64,000 nt of DNA from Nitrospira sp. (lineage in GTDB: Bacteria > Nitrospirota > Nitrospiria > Nitrospirales > Nitrospiraceae). Under the pieces are notes generated by a model that saw nothing but the letters and a program-made list of their open reading frames with translations, ran no database searches and had not been told where the DNA came from. Numbering within the stretch: position 1 is the first letter of the stretch; each line of letters begins with the position of its first letter. The DNA lies in assembly GCA_005116745.1 (NCBI GenBank), contig SWDS01000010.1:56374-120373 (forward strand), in the 5' to 3' direction. This document shows, in pieces, positions 17,421 to 25,584 of the stretch. The position numbers and the translations under genes are program-made.

Positions 17421-18008
17421 GTGGCCAATCAAGAACATAGACTATACGAAGAACTCGGCTCTTTAGCTCGCTTTGTGGACAGCGCGAGGAACGCCATCTC
17501 AGCGGCCAGCCCCCAGATCATTTCCAGCAGCACCCAGCTTCCGACCGCGACGTCCCATTTGAGCGACCTGAGCAAAATGACGGAGGACGGCACGCTTGAG
17601 GTCATGCGTTTGACGGAGATGATGCAGGACACTCATGGACAGATCGCCAAGGAGCTTTCCGCAGTCATTGAGGTGTTGCGGGCAATGGATTGCCTGACCC
17701 TTGCCGGACGTCTTCGAAAGGTGACCTCCGTTCTTACGCAGGACGATAAATATCTGATGGAAATCATGACGGCTCTCTCCTTTCAAGATCTGGTGGCTCA
17801 ACGAGTGAAGAAACTCGTAACCATTCTCGACGAAGTGCAAGGAAAACTGATGAAGCTCGTCGTCGTGTTTGGCTTGCAGGGAAACCCCGAAGCGGCCAGT
17901 GACGTGGGGACCGCGGGGGACTTACTGAAACAACTCGAAGAATCCAAAACGACGGCGATGCAGCAGAAAGTCGCCGACGATATTTTAGCTCAGTTCGGAT
18001 TCAAGTAA
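17421..18008 (+). CDS. cheZ: CheY-P phosphatase CheZ
   Basis: A 195-residue helical protein starting with GTG at 17421 (gagaggg upstream). The catalytic stretch SFQDLVAQ places D123 and Q127 where E. coli CheZ has D143 and Q147. The C-terminus VADDILAQFGF matches the CheY-binding tail of CheZ (VDDLLDSLGF in E. coli). Together these make the call firm despite low overall similarity. It speeds dephosphorylation of CheY-P. Downstream of cheY and 13 nt before motA. Confidence 0.88.
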   Translation: MANQEHRLYEELGSLARFVDSARNAISAASPQIISSSTQLPTATSHLSDLSKMTEDGTLEVMRLTEMMQDTHGQIAKELSAVIEVLRAMDCLTLAGRLRKVTSVLTQDDKYLMEIMTALSFQDLVAQRVKKLVTILDEVQGKLMKLVVVFGLQGNPEAASDVGTAGDLLKQLEESKTTAMQQKVADDILAQFGFK

Positions 18009-18021
18009 GGTCACGGTAGAG

Positions 18022-18792
18022 ATGGATATCGCAACCATTATTGGGATCGTCCTTGCGTTGGGCTCCATTATCGGAGGCCAAATCCTTGAGGGCGGGCACG
18101 TCAGCTCGATTATGCAGCTCACCGCCCTCATCATCGTGGCGGGCGGGACGTTCGGCGCGGTGTGTGTGCAGAATCCGCTGTCGGTGGTCATTAAGGCGTT
18201 CGGTGCGCTGTCTCTGGCGATCACAGGCCCCCATATCGACAACAAAGGAACCATTAAGCTGATCCTGGACCTTGCGAACGTCTCGCGAAAACAAGGCCTC
18301 TTGGCGCTTGAAGGGAAACTCAAAGACGTCAAAGATCCCTTCATGAAGAAGGGAATCCAGCTCATTGTCGATGGAACCGATCCGAAAGCTGTACACGAGA
18401 TTCTGGAAATTGAAGTGGAGCACCATGAAGAGCAAGGTGTCCATGCGGCCAAGGTATGGGAAGCGGCTGGTGGATACGCACCGTGTGTCGGCATTATCGG
18501 TGCAGTGCTTGGGTTGATTCATGTGATGGAGAATCTGGCCGATCCCTCCGCGCTCGGAGGTGGTATTGCCGTCGCCTTCGTCGCGACCGTGTATGGCGTT
18601 GGCTTGGCGAACCTCTTCTTTCTGCCGTTGGCCAATAAAATCAAGTTTAAGCTGAAAGAGGAGGCGGGATCACGCAACCTGATCATTATGGGTCTGGTGG
18701 GACTCGCGCAGGGAGAGAATCCACGATTGCTTCAGGAAAAACTGGAGAGTGTGCTTCCACACAGCGAGCGCACGCACGAGAAGAAGAAATGA
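18022..18792 (+). CDS. motA: Flagellar motor stator protein MotA
   Basis: A 256-residue MotA/TolQ-type stator subunit with four membrane segments: two near the N-terminus (IATIIGIVLALGSIIGG and SIMQLTALIIVAGGTFGAV), then a ~100-residue cytoplasmic loop, then two more from ~residue 150 (GIIGAVLGLIHVM and IAVAFVATVYGVGLANLFF). It forms the ion channel with MotB and pushes on FliG. The gene sits between cheZ and motB. Confidence 0.93.
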   Translation: MDIATIIGIVLALGSIIGGQILEGGHVSSIMQLTALIIVAGGTFGAVCVQNPLSVVIKAFGALSLAITGPHIDNKGTIKLILDLANVSRKQGLLALEGKLKDVKDPFMKKGIQLIVDGTDPKAVHEILEIEVEHHEEQGVHAAKVWEAAGGYAPCVGIIGAVLGLIHVMENLADPSALGGGIAVAFVATVYGVGLANLFFLPLANKIKFKLKEEAGSRNLIIMGLVGLAQGENPRLLQEKLESVLPHSERTHEKKK

Positions 18793-18830
18793 GGAGTCCT
18801 GTGTTTCTCGTGGCACGTGTGATGTTCACC

Positions 18831-18855
18831 AGAAACTAGAGACTAGAAACTAACG
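18831..18855. repeat. 7-bp-period repeat
   Basis: Three and a half heptads between motA and motB: AGAAACT, AGAGACT, AGAAACT, AACGC. Same family as the other heptad tracts listed in this window. Confidence 0.75.
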
Positions 18856-18856
18856 C

Positions 18857-19696
18857 ATGTCCAAGAAGAAGCACGAAGAGCATGAAAATCACGAGCGGTG
18901 GCTGGTGTCGTATGCCGACTTCATCACCTTATTGTTCGCATTTTTCGTCGTGATGTATTCGATCTCTTCTGTCAATGTCGGAAAATTTCGAACTGTCAGT
19001 GAGTCGATCAAGGCTGCACTGAATCCAATCGTCAGTCCTCCATCCTCACCATCACCGATGATACTGAGTGCCAGCAAAGCTGCGCTGACGGCACCAGACT
19101 CACCTGGGAGCAAAGACGTCGTCATCCGCAAACTCAGGAATTTAGTCAAAGCCATCAAGGCGTCGCCTCAATTGGCGATGGTGCGGATTACCGAAATGGT
19201 GAATGGAGATATCGTGATCACCATTCCGGACCAGCTCCTCTTTAACAGTGGAGAAGCCGCCGTGCGTCCTGAGGCGTTGCGGTTTCTTGAGGGGCTTGGC
19301 ACGGCCATTGTTGAATTGAACCGGCATACCAGGATTGAGGGACATACGGACAATGTTCCTATTCGCACCGCGCAGTTTCCGTCCAATTGGGAATTGTCCT
19401 CAACACGGGCGGTGATGGTTGTGCGAGTATTGTCGGAGCTCTACGGCGTACCGGTTGATCACCTCGCCGCAGTGGGGCATGCCGAGACGAGGCCTGTGAC
19501 GGCGAATGCAGATGCCGAACAGAGGGCGAAGAACCGTCGAGTGGAGGTCGTGATTCTTGAGCAAGCCCCGCCCACGCCTATCGTACAAGAGGAGACCGAT
19601 TCAGATGTGCTCGGACGATCGACTGACGAGGAGTCGTTGAATGCGTCACAGGTTGTTCCGAAACTATCGGGAGAGGGACGAGCGTCAACACCGTAG
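18857..19696 (+). CDS. motB: Flagellar motor stator protein MotB
   Basis: A 279-residue MotB with a short cytoplasmic N-terminus, one membrane helix containing the ion-carrying aspartate (D21 in SYADFITLLFAFF), a periplasmic linker and a C-terminal OmpA-like peptidoglycan-binding domain (~120-245). That domain shows IEGHTDNVPI, NWELSSTRA and NRRVEV. The last ~35 residues are an unconserved tail. No obvious ribosome site precedes the ATG because the upstream gap is filled by heptad repeats. Confidence 0.93.
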   Translation: MSKKKHEEHENHERWLVSYADFITLLFAFFVVMYSISSVNVGKFRTVSESIKAALNPIVSPPSSPSPMILSASKAALTAPDSPGSKDVVIRKLRNLVKAIKASPQLAMVRITEMVNGDIVITIPDQLLFNSGEAAVRPEALRFLEGLGTAIVELNRHTRIEGHTDNVPIRTAQFPSNWELSSTRAVMVVRVLSELYGVPVDHLAAVGHAETRPVTANADAEQRAKNRRVEVVILEQAPPTPIVQEETDSDVLGRSTDEESLNASQVVPKLSGEGRASTP

Positions 19697-19790
19697 GTGG
19701 GGTAGGCGTGTCATGCGGGTAACACTCAAGTCTTGGTCTTCAGCAGTCGACAAGAGGACTCGGTACGTTCAGTTAGGAGGGGCTTGTACT

Positions 19791-20093
19791 ATGGCCACAG
19801 AATCATCATCCCCGCAACCAGCTCAGGCGAATGATCCGATCCCCAGACATCTCGCTCCGAAAGGAGATATCACCATTTTTGAAGCGAGCGAATTTAAAGA
19901 CTCGCTGACGAAGTTGTTTCAAAACGATGGGTTGGTGTCCGTAGACCTCAGCGGCGTGGCTCGAGTCGATACGGCGGCGATTCAACTATTGCTGGCCGCC
20001 AAGAAGCAAAATCGCATGTTTGTGTCTGGGATGTCCGAAGACTTACAGGGAAGATTACAGCAGCTCGGATTTACCGGCTCACTCAGTGAATGA
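19791..20093 (+). CDS. STAS-domain protein (anti-anti-sigma type)
   Basis: A 100-residue single STAS domain. The start is the ATG at 19791, which has an excellent aggagggg upstream; an open extension to 19641 overlaps motB and is not needed. The loop where SpoIIAA is phosphorylated reads RVDTAAIQLLLAAKK, with Thr in place of Ser. Proteins of this kind relay partner-switching signals or act as chemotaxis-associated scaffolds. It lies between motB and a CheZ-like gene. Confidence 0.8.
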   Translation: MATESSSPQPAQANDPIPRHLAPKGDITIFEASEFKDSLTKLFQNDGLVSVDLSGVARVDTAAIQLLLAAKKQNRMFVSGMSEDLQGRLQQLGFTGSLSE

Positions 20094-20124
20094 CGGCCAT
20101 CGCGAATGAGGCTGAGGAGCTGTT

Positions 20125-20724
20125 TTGAAGGGCGATACGCGACGTGGTAGTGACGACGGCCACGAGCGGATCGAGAACACAATGATGAATTCCGCGACAG
20201 GGTCTAGTGGAGGCAGTGGAGAGGCGGCGGCTGTCGGAGATGTGAGGGGTGAGGCGCATCGCCGAGCGTGGGAGAGCTTTGGAAGCGATGCCGTACAGAT
20301 CATTCCGATTCTCAAGGCTCAGATGGTAGCCGTGACACAGGAAACCGAGCGAGCAGCGATGGAGTTGATGGGGCATCTTCAAGTCCTAGGGTCTTCGAGT
20401 GAGGGGATTACTCCAGCAGATCGGTCGGCAAGTTTGGCCCAGGTCGTGATGGCCATGCAGTTCCAAGACATTACGCGCCAAAAATTAGAGCACGTGAATC
20501 TGGCGCTCGACCAACTTCAGAGGCATATACGGGCTCTGATGAAAGGCCCACAAAACCAGGAGGCTCAGGACGAGATTGCGGCTCTGCAACACGTTGAACG
20601 GAGCTACACCATGGATGCGGAACGCCGTCTGCACGAGGCGGCCATGATGTCCGATTATCTCGATCCTGTCCCAAACGACATGGAGACCGCCGATGGTGAG
20701 GAAGACCCGGTGACGCTCTTTTAG
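20125..20724 (+). CDS. CheZ-like phosphatase-motif protein
   Basis: A 199-residue helical protein. The TTG at 20125 has gaggag 6 nt upstream; the alternative ATG at 20182 lacks a good ribosome site. The first ~60 residues look disordered. The central helix carries QFQDITRQ (F113, D115, Q119), the same D-x3-Q pattern as the catalytic site of CheZ, so it may be a second CheY-P phosphatase. The C-terminus ends EEDPVTLF, resembling the end of CheD here (EEDVTLF). It lies directly before the second cheY. A CheZ-related function is inference from the motif and neighbours. Confidence 0.65.
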   Translation: MKGDTRRGSDDGHERIENTMMNSATGSSGGSGEAAAVGDVRGEAHRRAWESFGSDAVQIIPILKAQMVAVTQETERAAMELMGHLQVLGSSSEGITPADRSASLAQVVMAMQFQDITRQKLEHVNLALDQLQRHIRALMKGPQNQEAQDEIAALQHVERSYTMDAERRLHEAAMMSDYLDPVPNDMETADGEEDPVTLF

Positions 20725-20773
20725 GAGACGCGTTGAACGGAGAGAAAAGACAGTCTGCGGATGGAGGGAGAAC

Positions 20774-21151
20774 ATGAGTAAGACAGCACTGATCGTCGAT
20801 GATTCACGGACCATGCGGCAGATGGTCGCATTCACCCTCACCAACGCCGGGTTTACCGTGATCGAAGCAGAGGATGGGAAAGACGCGGTCAACAAGGTGA
20901 AAGCGGCAGGTCAGGTAAAGTTGGATATCGTCGTGACAGACCTGAACATGCCGGAGATGGATGGCATCGCCCTCATCAAGGAACTGCGTAAACTGACCAC
21001 ATTTAAATTCACGCCGATTCTGATGCTGACGACGGAGGCGGCGATGGAGAAGAAACAAGAGGGCAAGGAAGCTGGCGCCACGGGATGGATCGTCAAGCCG
21101 TTCAACCCGGAAGTCTTGCTGAAAACGATCGCCAAGGTCTTGCCGGCGTAA
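20774..21151 (+). CDS. cheY: Second chemotaxis response regulator CheY
   Basis: A 125-residue receiver with all functional residues (DD at 9-10, D56 in VVTDLNMP, Thr in MLTTEA, Lys in IVKPF). It resembles the CheY paralogues commonly encoded just upstream of cheA. With the CheY at 16993 it gives two potential outputs of the same CheA. Ribosome site ggagggaga before the ATG. Confidence 0.92.
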   Translation: MSKTALIVDDSRTMRQMVAFTLTNAGFTVIEAEDGKDAVNKVKAAGQVKLDIVVTDLNMPEMDGIALIKELRKLTTFKFTPILMLTTEAAMEKKQEGKEAGATGWIVKPFNPEVLLKTIAKVLPA

Positions 21152-21231
21152 TTGCCGTGAAGTGTGAAAGGTCATACGTAAACAAGGAAATGTGAGATGG
21201 GTGAGGCAAGAGCGATGGGAAGTTTCTTGAC

Positions 21232-21266
21232 GGGTCACGTCTCACGGGTTACGTCTCACGAGGTCA
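21232..21266. repeat. 7-bp-period repeat before cheA
   Basis: Five heptads ending next to the cheA start codon: GGGTCAC, GTCTCAC, GGGTTAC, GTCTCAC, GAGGTCA. They occupy the normal ribosome-binding position, with gagg inside the last unit. Confidence 0.75.
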
Positions 21267-21267
21267 T

Positions 21268-23469
21268 ATGAGCAACGAGTTTGCACAATTCCAAGACGCC
21301 TTTTTTGATGAGGCCGCAGAGCATCTGGCCGTCGTCGAGGAAGGCTTATTGGAACTGGAACAACATCCAGAAGATCGGGATCTGCTCAATAAGATATTTC
21401 GCTCGGCTCATTCAATCAAGGGCGGGAGCGGCATGTTCGGCTTCAACGTGGTCGCCCAATTTACACACAAGATGGAGACGCTGCTGGATTTGCTGAGAAA
21501 TGGGCAGAAAGCCGTCTCGCCAGAGATTGCAGACCTCCTTCTCAAATCGACCGACTGTTTAAAGACTTTGATTGAGGCGGCCAAGACGGGCGCGTCGGTG
21601 GATGATGCGACGGTGCAACGACTCACGGACGAATTAGCGTCCGCGAGCGCATCCGGTCCCCAGCAGTCAAAGCCCAATCCAAGCGAGGCCACACCGAGTC
21701 AGGCTCAAGAGCGGCAAGGGGATCTGACCTACGTCATTACATGGACTCCGCCTGCATGGTTGTTTCAACGGGGGCTCGATCCACTGCAAGTCTTGAGAGA
21801 GCTGCGAAATCTCGGGAATCTGACCGAGGTAGTGATCGATATGTCCCGGTTGCCGGATCTCGCCGAGATTGATCCGGAGCGATGCTATCTCTCATGGCGC
21901 ATGCGGCTGACGACCGGCAAGGATCGCAAGATGATTGAGGCCGTATTTGAGTTCGTCCGAGAAGACAGTGCGCTCGCCATTGAAGCGGTGAGGGGGAATG
22001 AGATAGGGGGCAAGAGTGACGAGGGAAAGGCTTCCGGAGAATCTATCGTTCCTCCTCATCCCTCATCCCTCCCCTCTGACGGCATTGAGGGACGGGCCAA
22101 ACACCTTGGAGAGATTCTCGTCGAAGATGGGGTGGTGTCTCCCGCTGCACTGAGTCAGGCACTGGCGCAACAAAAGCGAGTCGGGGAGATTCTCGTCGAG
22201 CAAAAGGCGGTGACTCCTCAACAGCTGGAGCAGGCGCTGAACAAGCAGAAACAACAGGAATCTTCCACATCCGCTAAGAAAACCGATACGGCGTCTATTC
22301 GTGTGGATACGGCCAAGATCGACAAGTTGATCAATCTGGTCGGCGAACTGGTCATTACGCAGTCTATGTTGAGCGACTTAGGGTCTCGGTTCGAGATTCG
22401 GCAGCTTCCCGTATTACTGGAGCGCGTGGCTCAGCTGGAACGGAACACCCGAGAAATTCAAGAACGCGTCATGGGGATCCGCATGCTGCCGATCGGCACC
22501 GCATTCAGCCGATTCCCACGGTTGGTTCGAGACCTGTCGGCCAAGGCCGGGAAAAAAATCCAGCTGGTCCTCTCAGGCGAAGAGACCGAACTCGATAAGA
22601 CGGTCATCGAATCCATCGGGGATCCGCTGACACATTTGGTCAGGAATTCAGCCGATCATGGCTTGGAAGGACCTGATGAACGTCTGGACAATAATAAGCC
22701 AGAACTGGGAACGATCCGGCTCAATGCCTTCCATGAAGGCGGGAGCATCTGTATCACGGTCGAAGATGATGGTCGTGGGCTGAATCGGGAGAAAATCATA
22801 GCCAAGGCCGTGAAACAGGGATTGATCAGCGAGAGCGACAAACTGACCGACGACCAGATCTGGCCCTTAATCTTCAAGCCTGGGTTTTCGACTGCGGAGA
22901 AAGTTACGGATGTCTCCGGCCGCGGCGTCGGGATGGACGTCGTCAAGCGCAATATCGAGGCGCTCGGCGGCACCGTCACGATCAAAACAGAACAAGAGAA
23001 AGGTACCACCTTCACCCTCAAGCTGCCGCTCACGTTGGCGATCATCGAAGGGATGACGGTTCGGATTGGACAAGAAACCTATATCGTACCATTGCTCTCG
23101 ATTCTGGAATCCATCCAGCCGAAGGAGGGTGTGGTCAAGACCGTTGTCGGAAAAGGCGAACTCATCAACGTGCGGGGGACCTATCTGCCGGTGATCCGCC
23201 TCTACGAAGTCTTTGCCTTGAAGCCTGAACATACGCTGCCGACGAAGGCCATTCTGCTGATTCTCGAGACCGAAGGCGAGCGTGTGGCGGTGATGGTCGA
23301 TGAGATCCTCGGGCAGCAACAAGTGGTGATCAAGAGTATGGAACAAAATTTCAGGAAGGTCGAAGGAATCGCGGGCGCCACGATTTTGAGCGACGGCACC
23401 GTCGGATTCATCTTGGACGTCCGCGGATTGCTGGAAATCGCCCGCCATGGAGATCAGGTTGCGGCGTGA
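21268..23469 (+). CDS. cheA: Chemotaxis histidine kinase CheA with MshEN-like insert
   Basis: A 733-residue CheA. The P1 Hpt domain (1-105) has H48 in RSAHSIKGG. The P3 dimerisation helices (~340-400), the P4 kinase domain (DPLTHLVRNSADHGLE, GRGVGMDVVKRN) and the P5 CheW-like domain (~595-730) are complete. In the P2 position there is a region similar to half of another Hpt-like domain, a low-complexity linker with 7-bp-period DNA (~255-275), and two tandem 24-residue motifs at 279-302 and 304-327. Those follow the MshEN pattern (xLGEILVExxxVxxxxLxxALxxQ), known in GspE/MshE proteins to bind c-di-GMP. CheA phosphorylates CheY and CheB under receptor control. The insert suggests direct c-di-GMP input (inference). 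Confidence 0.93.
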   Translation: MSNEFAQFQDAFFDEAAEHLAVVEEGLLELEQHPEDRDLLNKIFRSAHSIKGGSGMFGFNVVAQFTHKMETLLDLLRNGQKAVSPEIADLLLKSTDCLKTLIEAAKTGASVDDATVQRLTDELASASASGPQQSKPNPSEATPSQAQERQGDLTYVITWTPPAWLFQRGLDPLQVLRELRNLGNLTEVVIDMSRLPDLAEIDPERCYLSWRMRLTTGKDRKMIEAVFEFVREDSALAIEAVRGNEIGGKSDEGKASGESIVPPHPSSLPSDGIEGRAKHLGEILVEDGVVSPAALSQALAQQKRVGEILVEQKAVTPQQLEQALNKQKQQESSTSAKKTDTASIRVDTAKIDKLINLVGELVITQSMLSDLGSRFEIRQLPVLLERVAQLERNTREIQERVMGIRMLPIGTAFSRFPRLVRDLSAKAGKKIQLVLSGEETELDKTVIESIGDPLTHLVRNSADHGLEGPDERLDNNKPELGTIRLNAFHEGGSICITVEDDGRGLNREKIIAKAVKQGLISESDKLTDDQIWPLIFKPGFSTAEKVTDVSGRGVGMDVVKRNIEALGGTVTIKTEQEKGTTFTLKLPLTLAIIEGMTVRIGQETYIVPLLSILESIQPKEGVVKTVVGKGELINVRGTYLPVIRLYEVFALKPEHTLPTKAILLILETEGERVAVMVDEILGQQQVVIKSMEQNFRKVEGIAGATILSDGTVGFILDVRGLLEIARHGDQVAA
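22055..22075. repeat. 7-bp-period repeat inside cheA
   Basis: Three heptads (CTCATCC, CTCATCC, CTCCCCT) within the linker codons ~263-270 of cheA. Same type as the intergenic tracts, here tolerated inside a coding region. Confidence 0.6.
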
Positions 23470-23485
23470 GGCGCGAAGCGCCTCG

Positions 23486-23520
23486 GTTTCAAGCTGCGAG
23501 TTTCAAGTGTCTAGTTTTTA
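23486..23520. repeat. 7-bp-period repeat between cheA and cheW
   Basis: Five heptads: GTTTCAA, GCTGCGA, GTTTCAA, GTGTCTA, GTTTTTA. Confidence 0.75.
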
Positions 23521-23602
23521 GAGGCTGTTTCCGGACGAACGTCGCTTTACGAGATATGCTCAGCCTCGCTGAGCGGGCTTCACGCTTTAGGAAGGAGGAC
23601 CC

Positions 23603-24121
23603 ATGGCGGCAACAGCAATCGAAACAGCCACAAGAGAGCTGCATCAACAGATTGGACTGACCACAGATGACAATCAGTTCCTCACATTCAACTTGGGCGA
23701 GGAGCTCTACGGGGTGGACATACTCCGCGTTCAGGAGATTAAGGGCTATACGGCTGTGACGAAGATTCCCAACACTCCGCCCCACATCAAGGGTGTCTTG
23801 AATCTTCGCGGCACGATTGTGCCGATCGTCGAACTGCGGACCAAGTTTGGGATGCCGACGATCGATTACACGGCGTTCACCGTCATCATCGTCGTCGTGG
23901 TCCGCGACAAGGTGATGGGACTGGTGGTAGATGCCGTGTCTGACGTGTTGAACATCGACAAGAAGGATATCCAGTCATCTCCGCAGTTCGGCGTGAAGGT
24001 GGATGTGAGCTTTCTCAACGGGATCGGAAAGTCCGGGGACAAACTCGTGGCACTCTTGGATATCGATCGCATGTTGCCGGAAGGAGAGGCGCCGGTGGCG
24101 GCGGTATCTGAGGGGGCATAG
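23603..24121 (+). CDS. cheW: Chemotaxis coupling protein CheW
   Basis: A 172-residue CheW joining receptors to CheA. The fold is recognisable from FNLGEELYGVDILRVQEI, the loop IPNTPPHIKGVLNLRGTIVP and VDAVSDVLNI. The N-terminal ~28 residues and the C-terminal ~20 are extra to the core. ATG at 23603 has aggagga upstream. It is the last clear gene of the cheY-to-cheW cluster. Confidence 0.93.
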   Translation: MAATAIETATRELHQQIGLTTDDNQFLTFNLGEELYGVDILRVQEIKGYTAVTKIPNTPPHIKGVLNLRGTIVPIVELRTKFGMPTIDYTAFTVIIVVVVRDKVMGLVVDAVSDVLNIDKKDIQSSPQFGVKVDVSFLNGIGKSGDKLVALLDIDRMLPEGEAPVAAVSEGA

Positions 24122-24187
24122 CCCACATGATTTGACGAAACCGCTTGAAAAGCGTATCTCGTGAAGCGTCCGAATTCAGAACCAAAC

Positions 24188-24215
24188 ACGCTTCACACAC
24201 GACGCTTCACGCAGG
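24188..24215. repeat. 7-bp-period repeat after cheW
   Basis: Four heptads: ACGCTTC, ACACACG, ACGCTTC, ACGCAGG. Confidence 0.7.
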
Positions 24216-24306
24216 GAAGCCGGTCTTTGGGAAGCCGCTGCAACACAAGGAACTGGTCGGTGTCGTGGCGGGGAAGGATCCAGAGGATGAGTTCGAAGAG
24301 TTCTAC
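24212..24306 (+). pseudogene. Possible remnant of a chemoreceptor 3' end
   Basis: In frame, this stretch ends GKDPEDEFEEF at the codon before 24304, where a TAC stands in place of a stop. The three chemoreceptors in this window end in comparable tails (DFQEF, TFEAF, GFEEF) after a similar Lys/Pro/Gly-rich linker. It may be the leftover tail of a deleted receptor gene after cheW. The match is short, so the call is tentative. Confidence 0.3.
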
Positions 24307-24347
24307 CCTGCAGTATCCCTGAGTCCCTGTATTGCAACTGCGGCGTG

Positions 24348-24384
24348 ACCTACCTGGCTGCGGTTCAATTGCAGCCAGGTAGGT
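24348..24384. terminator. 14-bp perfect hairpin
   Basis: 24348-24361 (ACCTACCTGGCTGC) pairs perfectly with 24371-24384 around a 9-nt loop. No long T-run follows on the plus strand (agtcttgcc). It lies ~230 nt after cheW and probably ends the che transcript or insulates it from the toxin-antitoxin pair. Confidence 0.6.
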
Positions 24385-24643
24385 AGTCTTGCCCTTTGTG
24401 GCCTTCCATATACCGTATACCGTTTCAAGAAACCCCAACTTTTCTGGGCTTCGCGTGCCTATCCTGCGAGGTGTCTTGGCGGTTTTGGTAAAAACCAACA
24501 TGATTCATGTGGGAGAGGAGACGTGCTGGGTCACGTGTGAAGTGGTCATGGGCAAAGACCTGCGGTTCTCTGCGCCTGGTCATATCGCTCCATGTAGTGT
24601 TCGCCTTCTTGACTGAACTCGAAAGTTAGTTTATTGTTGAACT
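24385..24643. other. Non-coding stretch before toxin-antitoxin pair
   Basis: No supported gene. With 24122-24384 it makes a 522-nt gap after cheW containing a heptad tract, a possible receptor remnant and a hairpin; this part shows nothing else recognisable beyond the presumed promoter of the antitoxin gene. Confidence 0.4.
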
Positions 24644-24889
24644 ATGATTAGACTGAATATTCATGAAGCGAAAACCCATCTTTCCAAGTATCTCACCAGA
24701 CTCAAAGCCGGGGATCGAATCGTACTGTGTCGGCGCAATCAGCCTGTGGCACAGATCACTCCACTGTCTGAAGTTCCGACACGTCCGCGCCCCATCGGTT
24801 TGGCCAAACAGACGTTCTCTGTCCCGGCATCATTTTTTGAACCACTTCCCGATGACCTGCTTCACACCTTCGAGGGCGGGAAGGCGTGA
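24644..24889 (+). CDS. Phd/YefM-family antitoxin
   Basis: An 81-residue antitoxin. The N-terminal Phd/YefM DNA-binding domain is clear (MIRLNIHEAKTHLSKYLTRL, then GDRIVLCRRNQPVAQI) and the C-terminal ~35 residues (SVPASFFEPLPDDLLHTFEG) form the usual toxin-binding tail. Its stop overlaps the start of the downstream PIN toxin (GTGA), typical of a coupled module. It would neutralise the toxin and repress the pair's own promoter. Confidence 0.87.
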   Translation: MIRLNIHEAKTHLSKYLTRLKAGDRIVLCRRNQPVAQITPLSEVPTRPRPIGLAKQTFSVPASFFEPLPDDLLHTFEGGKA

Positions 24890-25272
24890 GGTGTCTCCTC
24901 GATACCTGCACCTTCTTGTGGATTATCGCAGGCTCGCGCGAACTCTCTCCTACCGCAGCGAATATGTTTACCGATCCCACCCATGAAATCTACCTTAGTG
25001 CAGTGTCGGTGTGGGAGATCTCGGTCAAACATTCGCTTGGAAAGTTGCCTCTACCGACGTCCGTCGATCGGTTTGTCTTGGCCCAGCGGGAGATGCACGG
25101 GATATCGGTTCTGTCGCTCGAAGAACGGGCCGTGTTTCACTTGCACAAACTTCCCACGCTGCATCGCGACCCGTTCGATCGGATGTTGGTCTGCCAGGCC
25201 ATTGAGCACGATTGCGTGCTGTTGACTCCCGACCCGCTCATTGCTCAATATCCCGTCAGAACGCGATGGTAA
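24886..25272 (+). CDS. vapC: PIN-domain toxin (VapC type)
   Basis: A 128-residue PIN ribonuclease starting with the GTG overlapping the antitoxin stop. Acidic metal-site residues are present: D in LLDTCTFLW, E in SAVSVWEIS, D in RDPFDRMLV and D in LLTPD. The subtype (WEISVKHSLGKL, HRDPFDRML) is the one usually paired with Phd-like antitoxins. VapC toxins cut tRNA or rRNA; the target here is unknown. Intact, so the module is probably active. Confidence 0.88.
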   Translation: MRCLLDTCTFLWIIAGSRELSPTAANMFTDPTHEIYLSAVSVWEISVKHSLGKLPLPTSVDRFVLAQREMHGISVLSLEERAVFHLHKLPTLHRDPFDRMLVCQAIEHDCVLLTPDPLIAQYPVRTRW

Positions 25273-25584
25273 TTGGAGAGGTGTGGAATCGATCCGCGCG
25301 AGATTCCGTGCGCCTCTGGGTAGGGCTATTCAGACTCGGCAGAACATTCGATAGACAGGGTTTTCTAAATCATGTAAATAGTATTGAAAGCTAATAGTTA
25401 AAGAAAGGAGCCTGCATAATCAGGACAGGAATTCCTGGCCGCTTTAAGGCTCAGCCATCTGTCTCTTTTCTTACCTGGTTGACCATCGGTCAACAGCGGT
25501 TCCCCTTTTCTCCTCTTCTTGTGACTGCGCTATTTCCCGTCGAGAGTCTTTTGCAAATAGGTGTTGTGCTTGAAGGAGCCGCTC
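25273..25584. promoter_or_regulatory. Upstream region of the histidine kinase gene with two palindromes
   Basis: A 312-nt gap with no gene. CAGGAATTCCTG at 25426-25437 is a perfect palindrome. GTTGACC at 25478-25484 and GGTCAAC at 25488-25494 form a 7-3-7 inverted repeat. Both lie 90-160 nt before the kinase start and could be operators. The ribosome site aaggag (25573-25578) decides the GTG start at 25585. Confidence 0.5.

Noticed and set aside
18811..18830. A sigma-54 promoter (TGGCACG…) between motA and motB
   Set aside because: The -12 element is ATGTT instead of TTGCA, lacking the key GC, and motB is expected to be co-transcribed with motA.
24348..24384. A tRNA T-arm (GGTTCAATT loop) within a hairpin
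   Set aside because: Only one 14-bp stem is present; no acceptor, D or anticodon arms can be formed around it.
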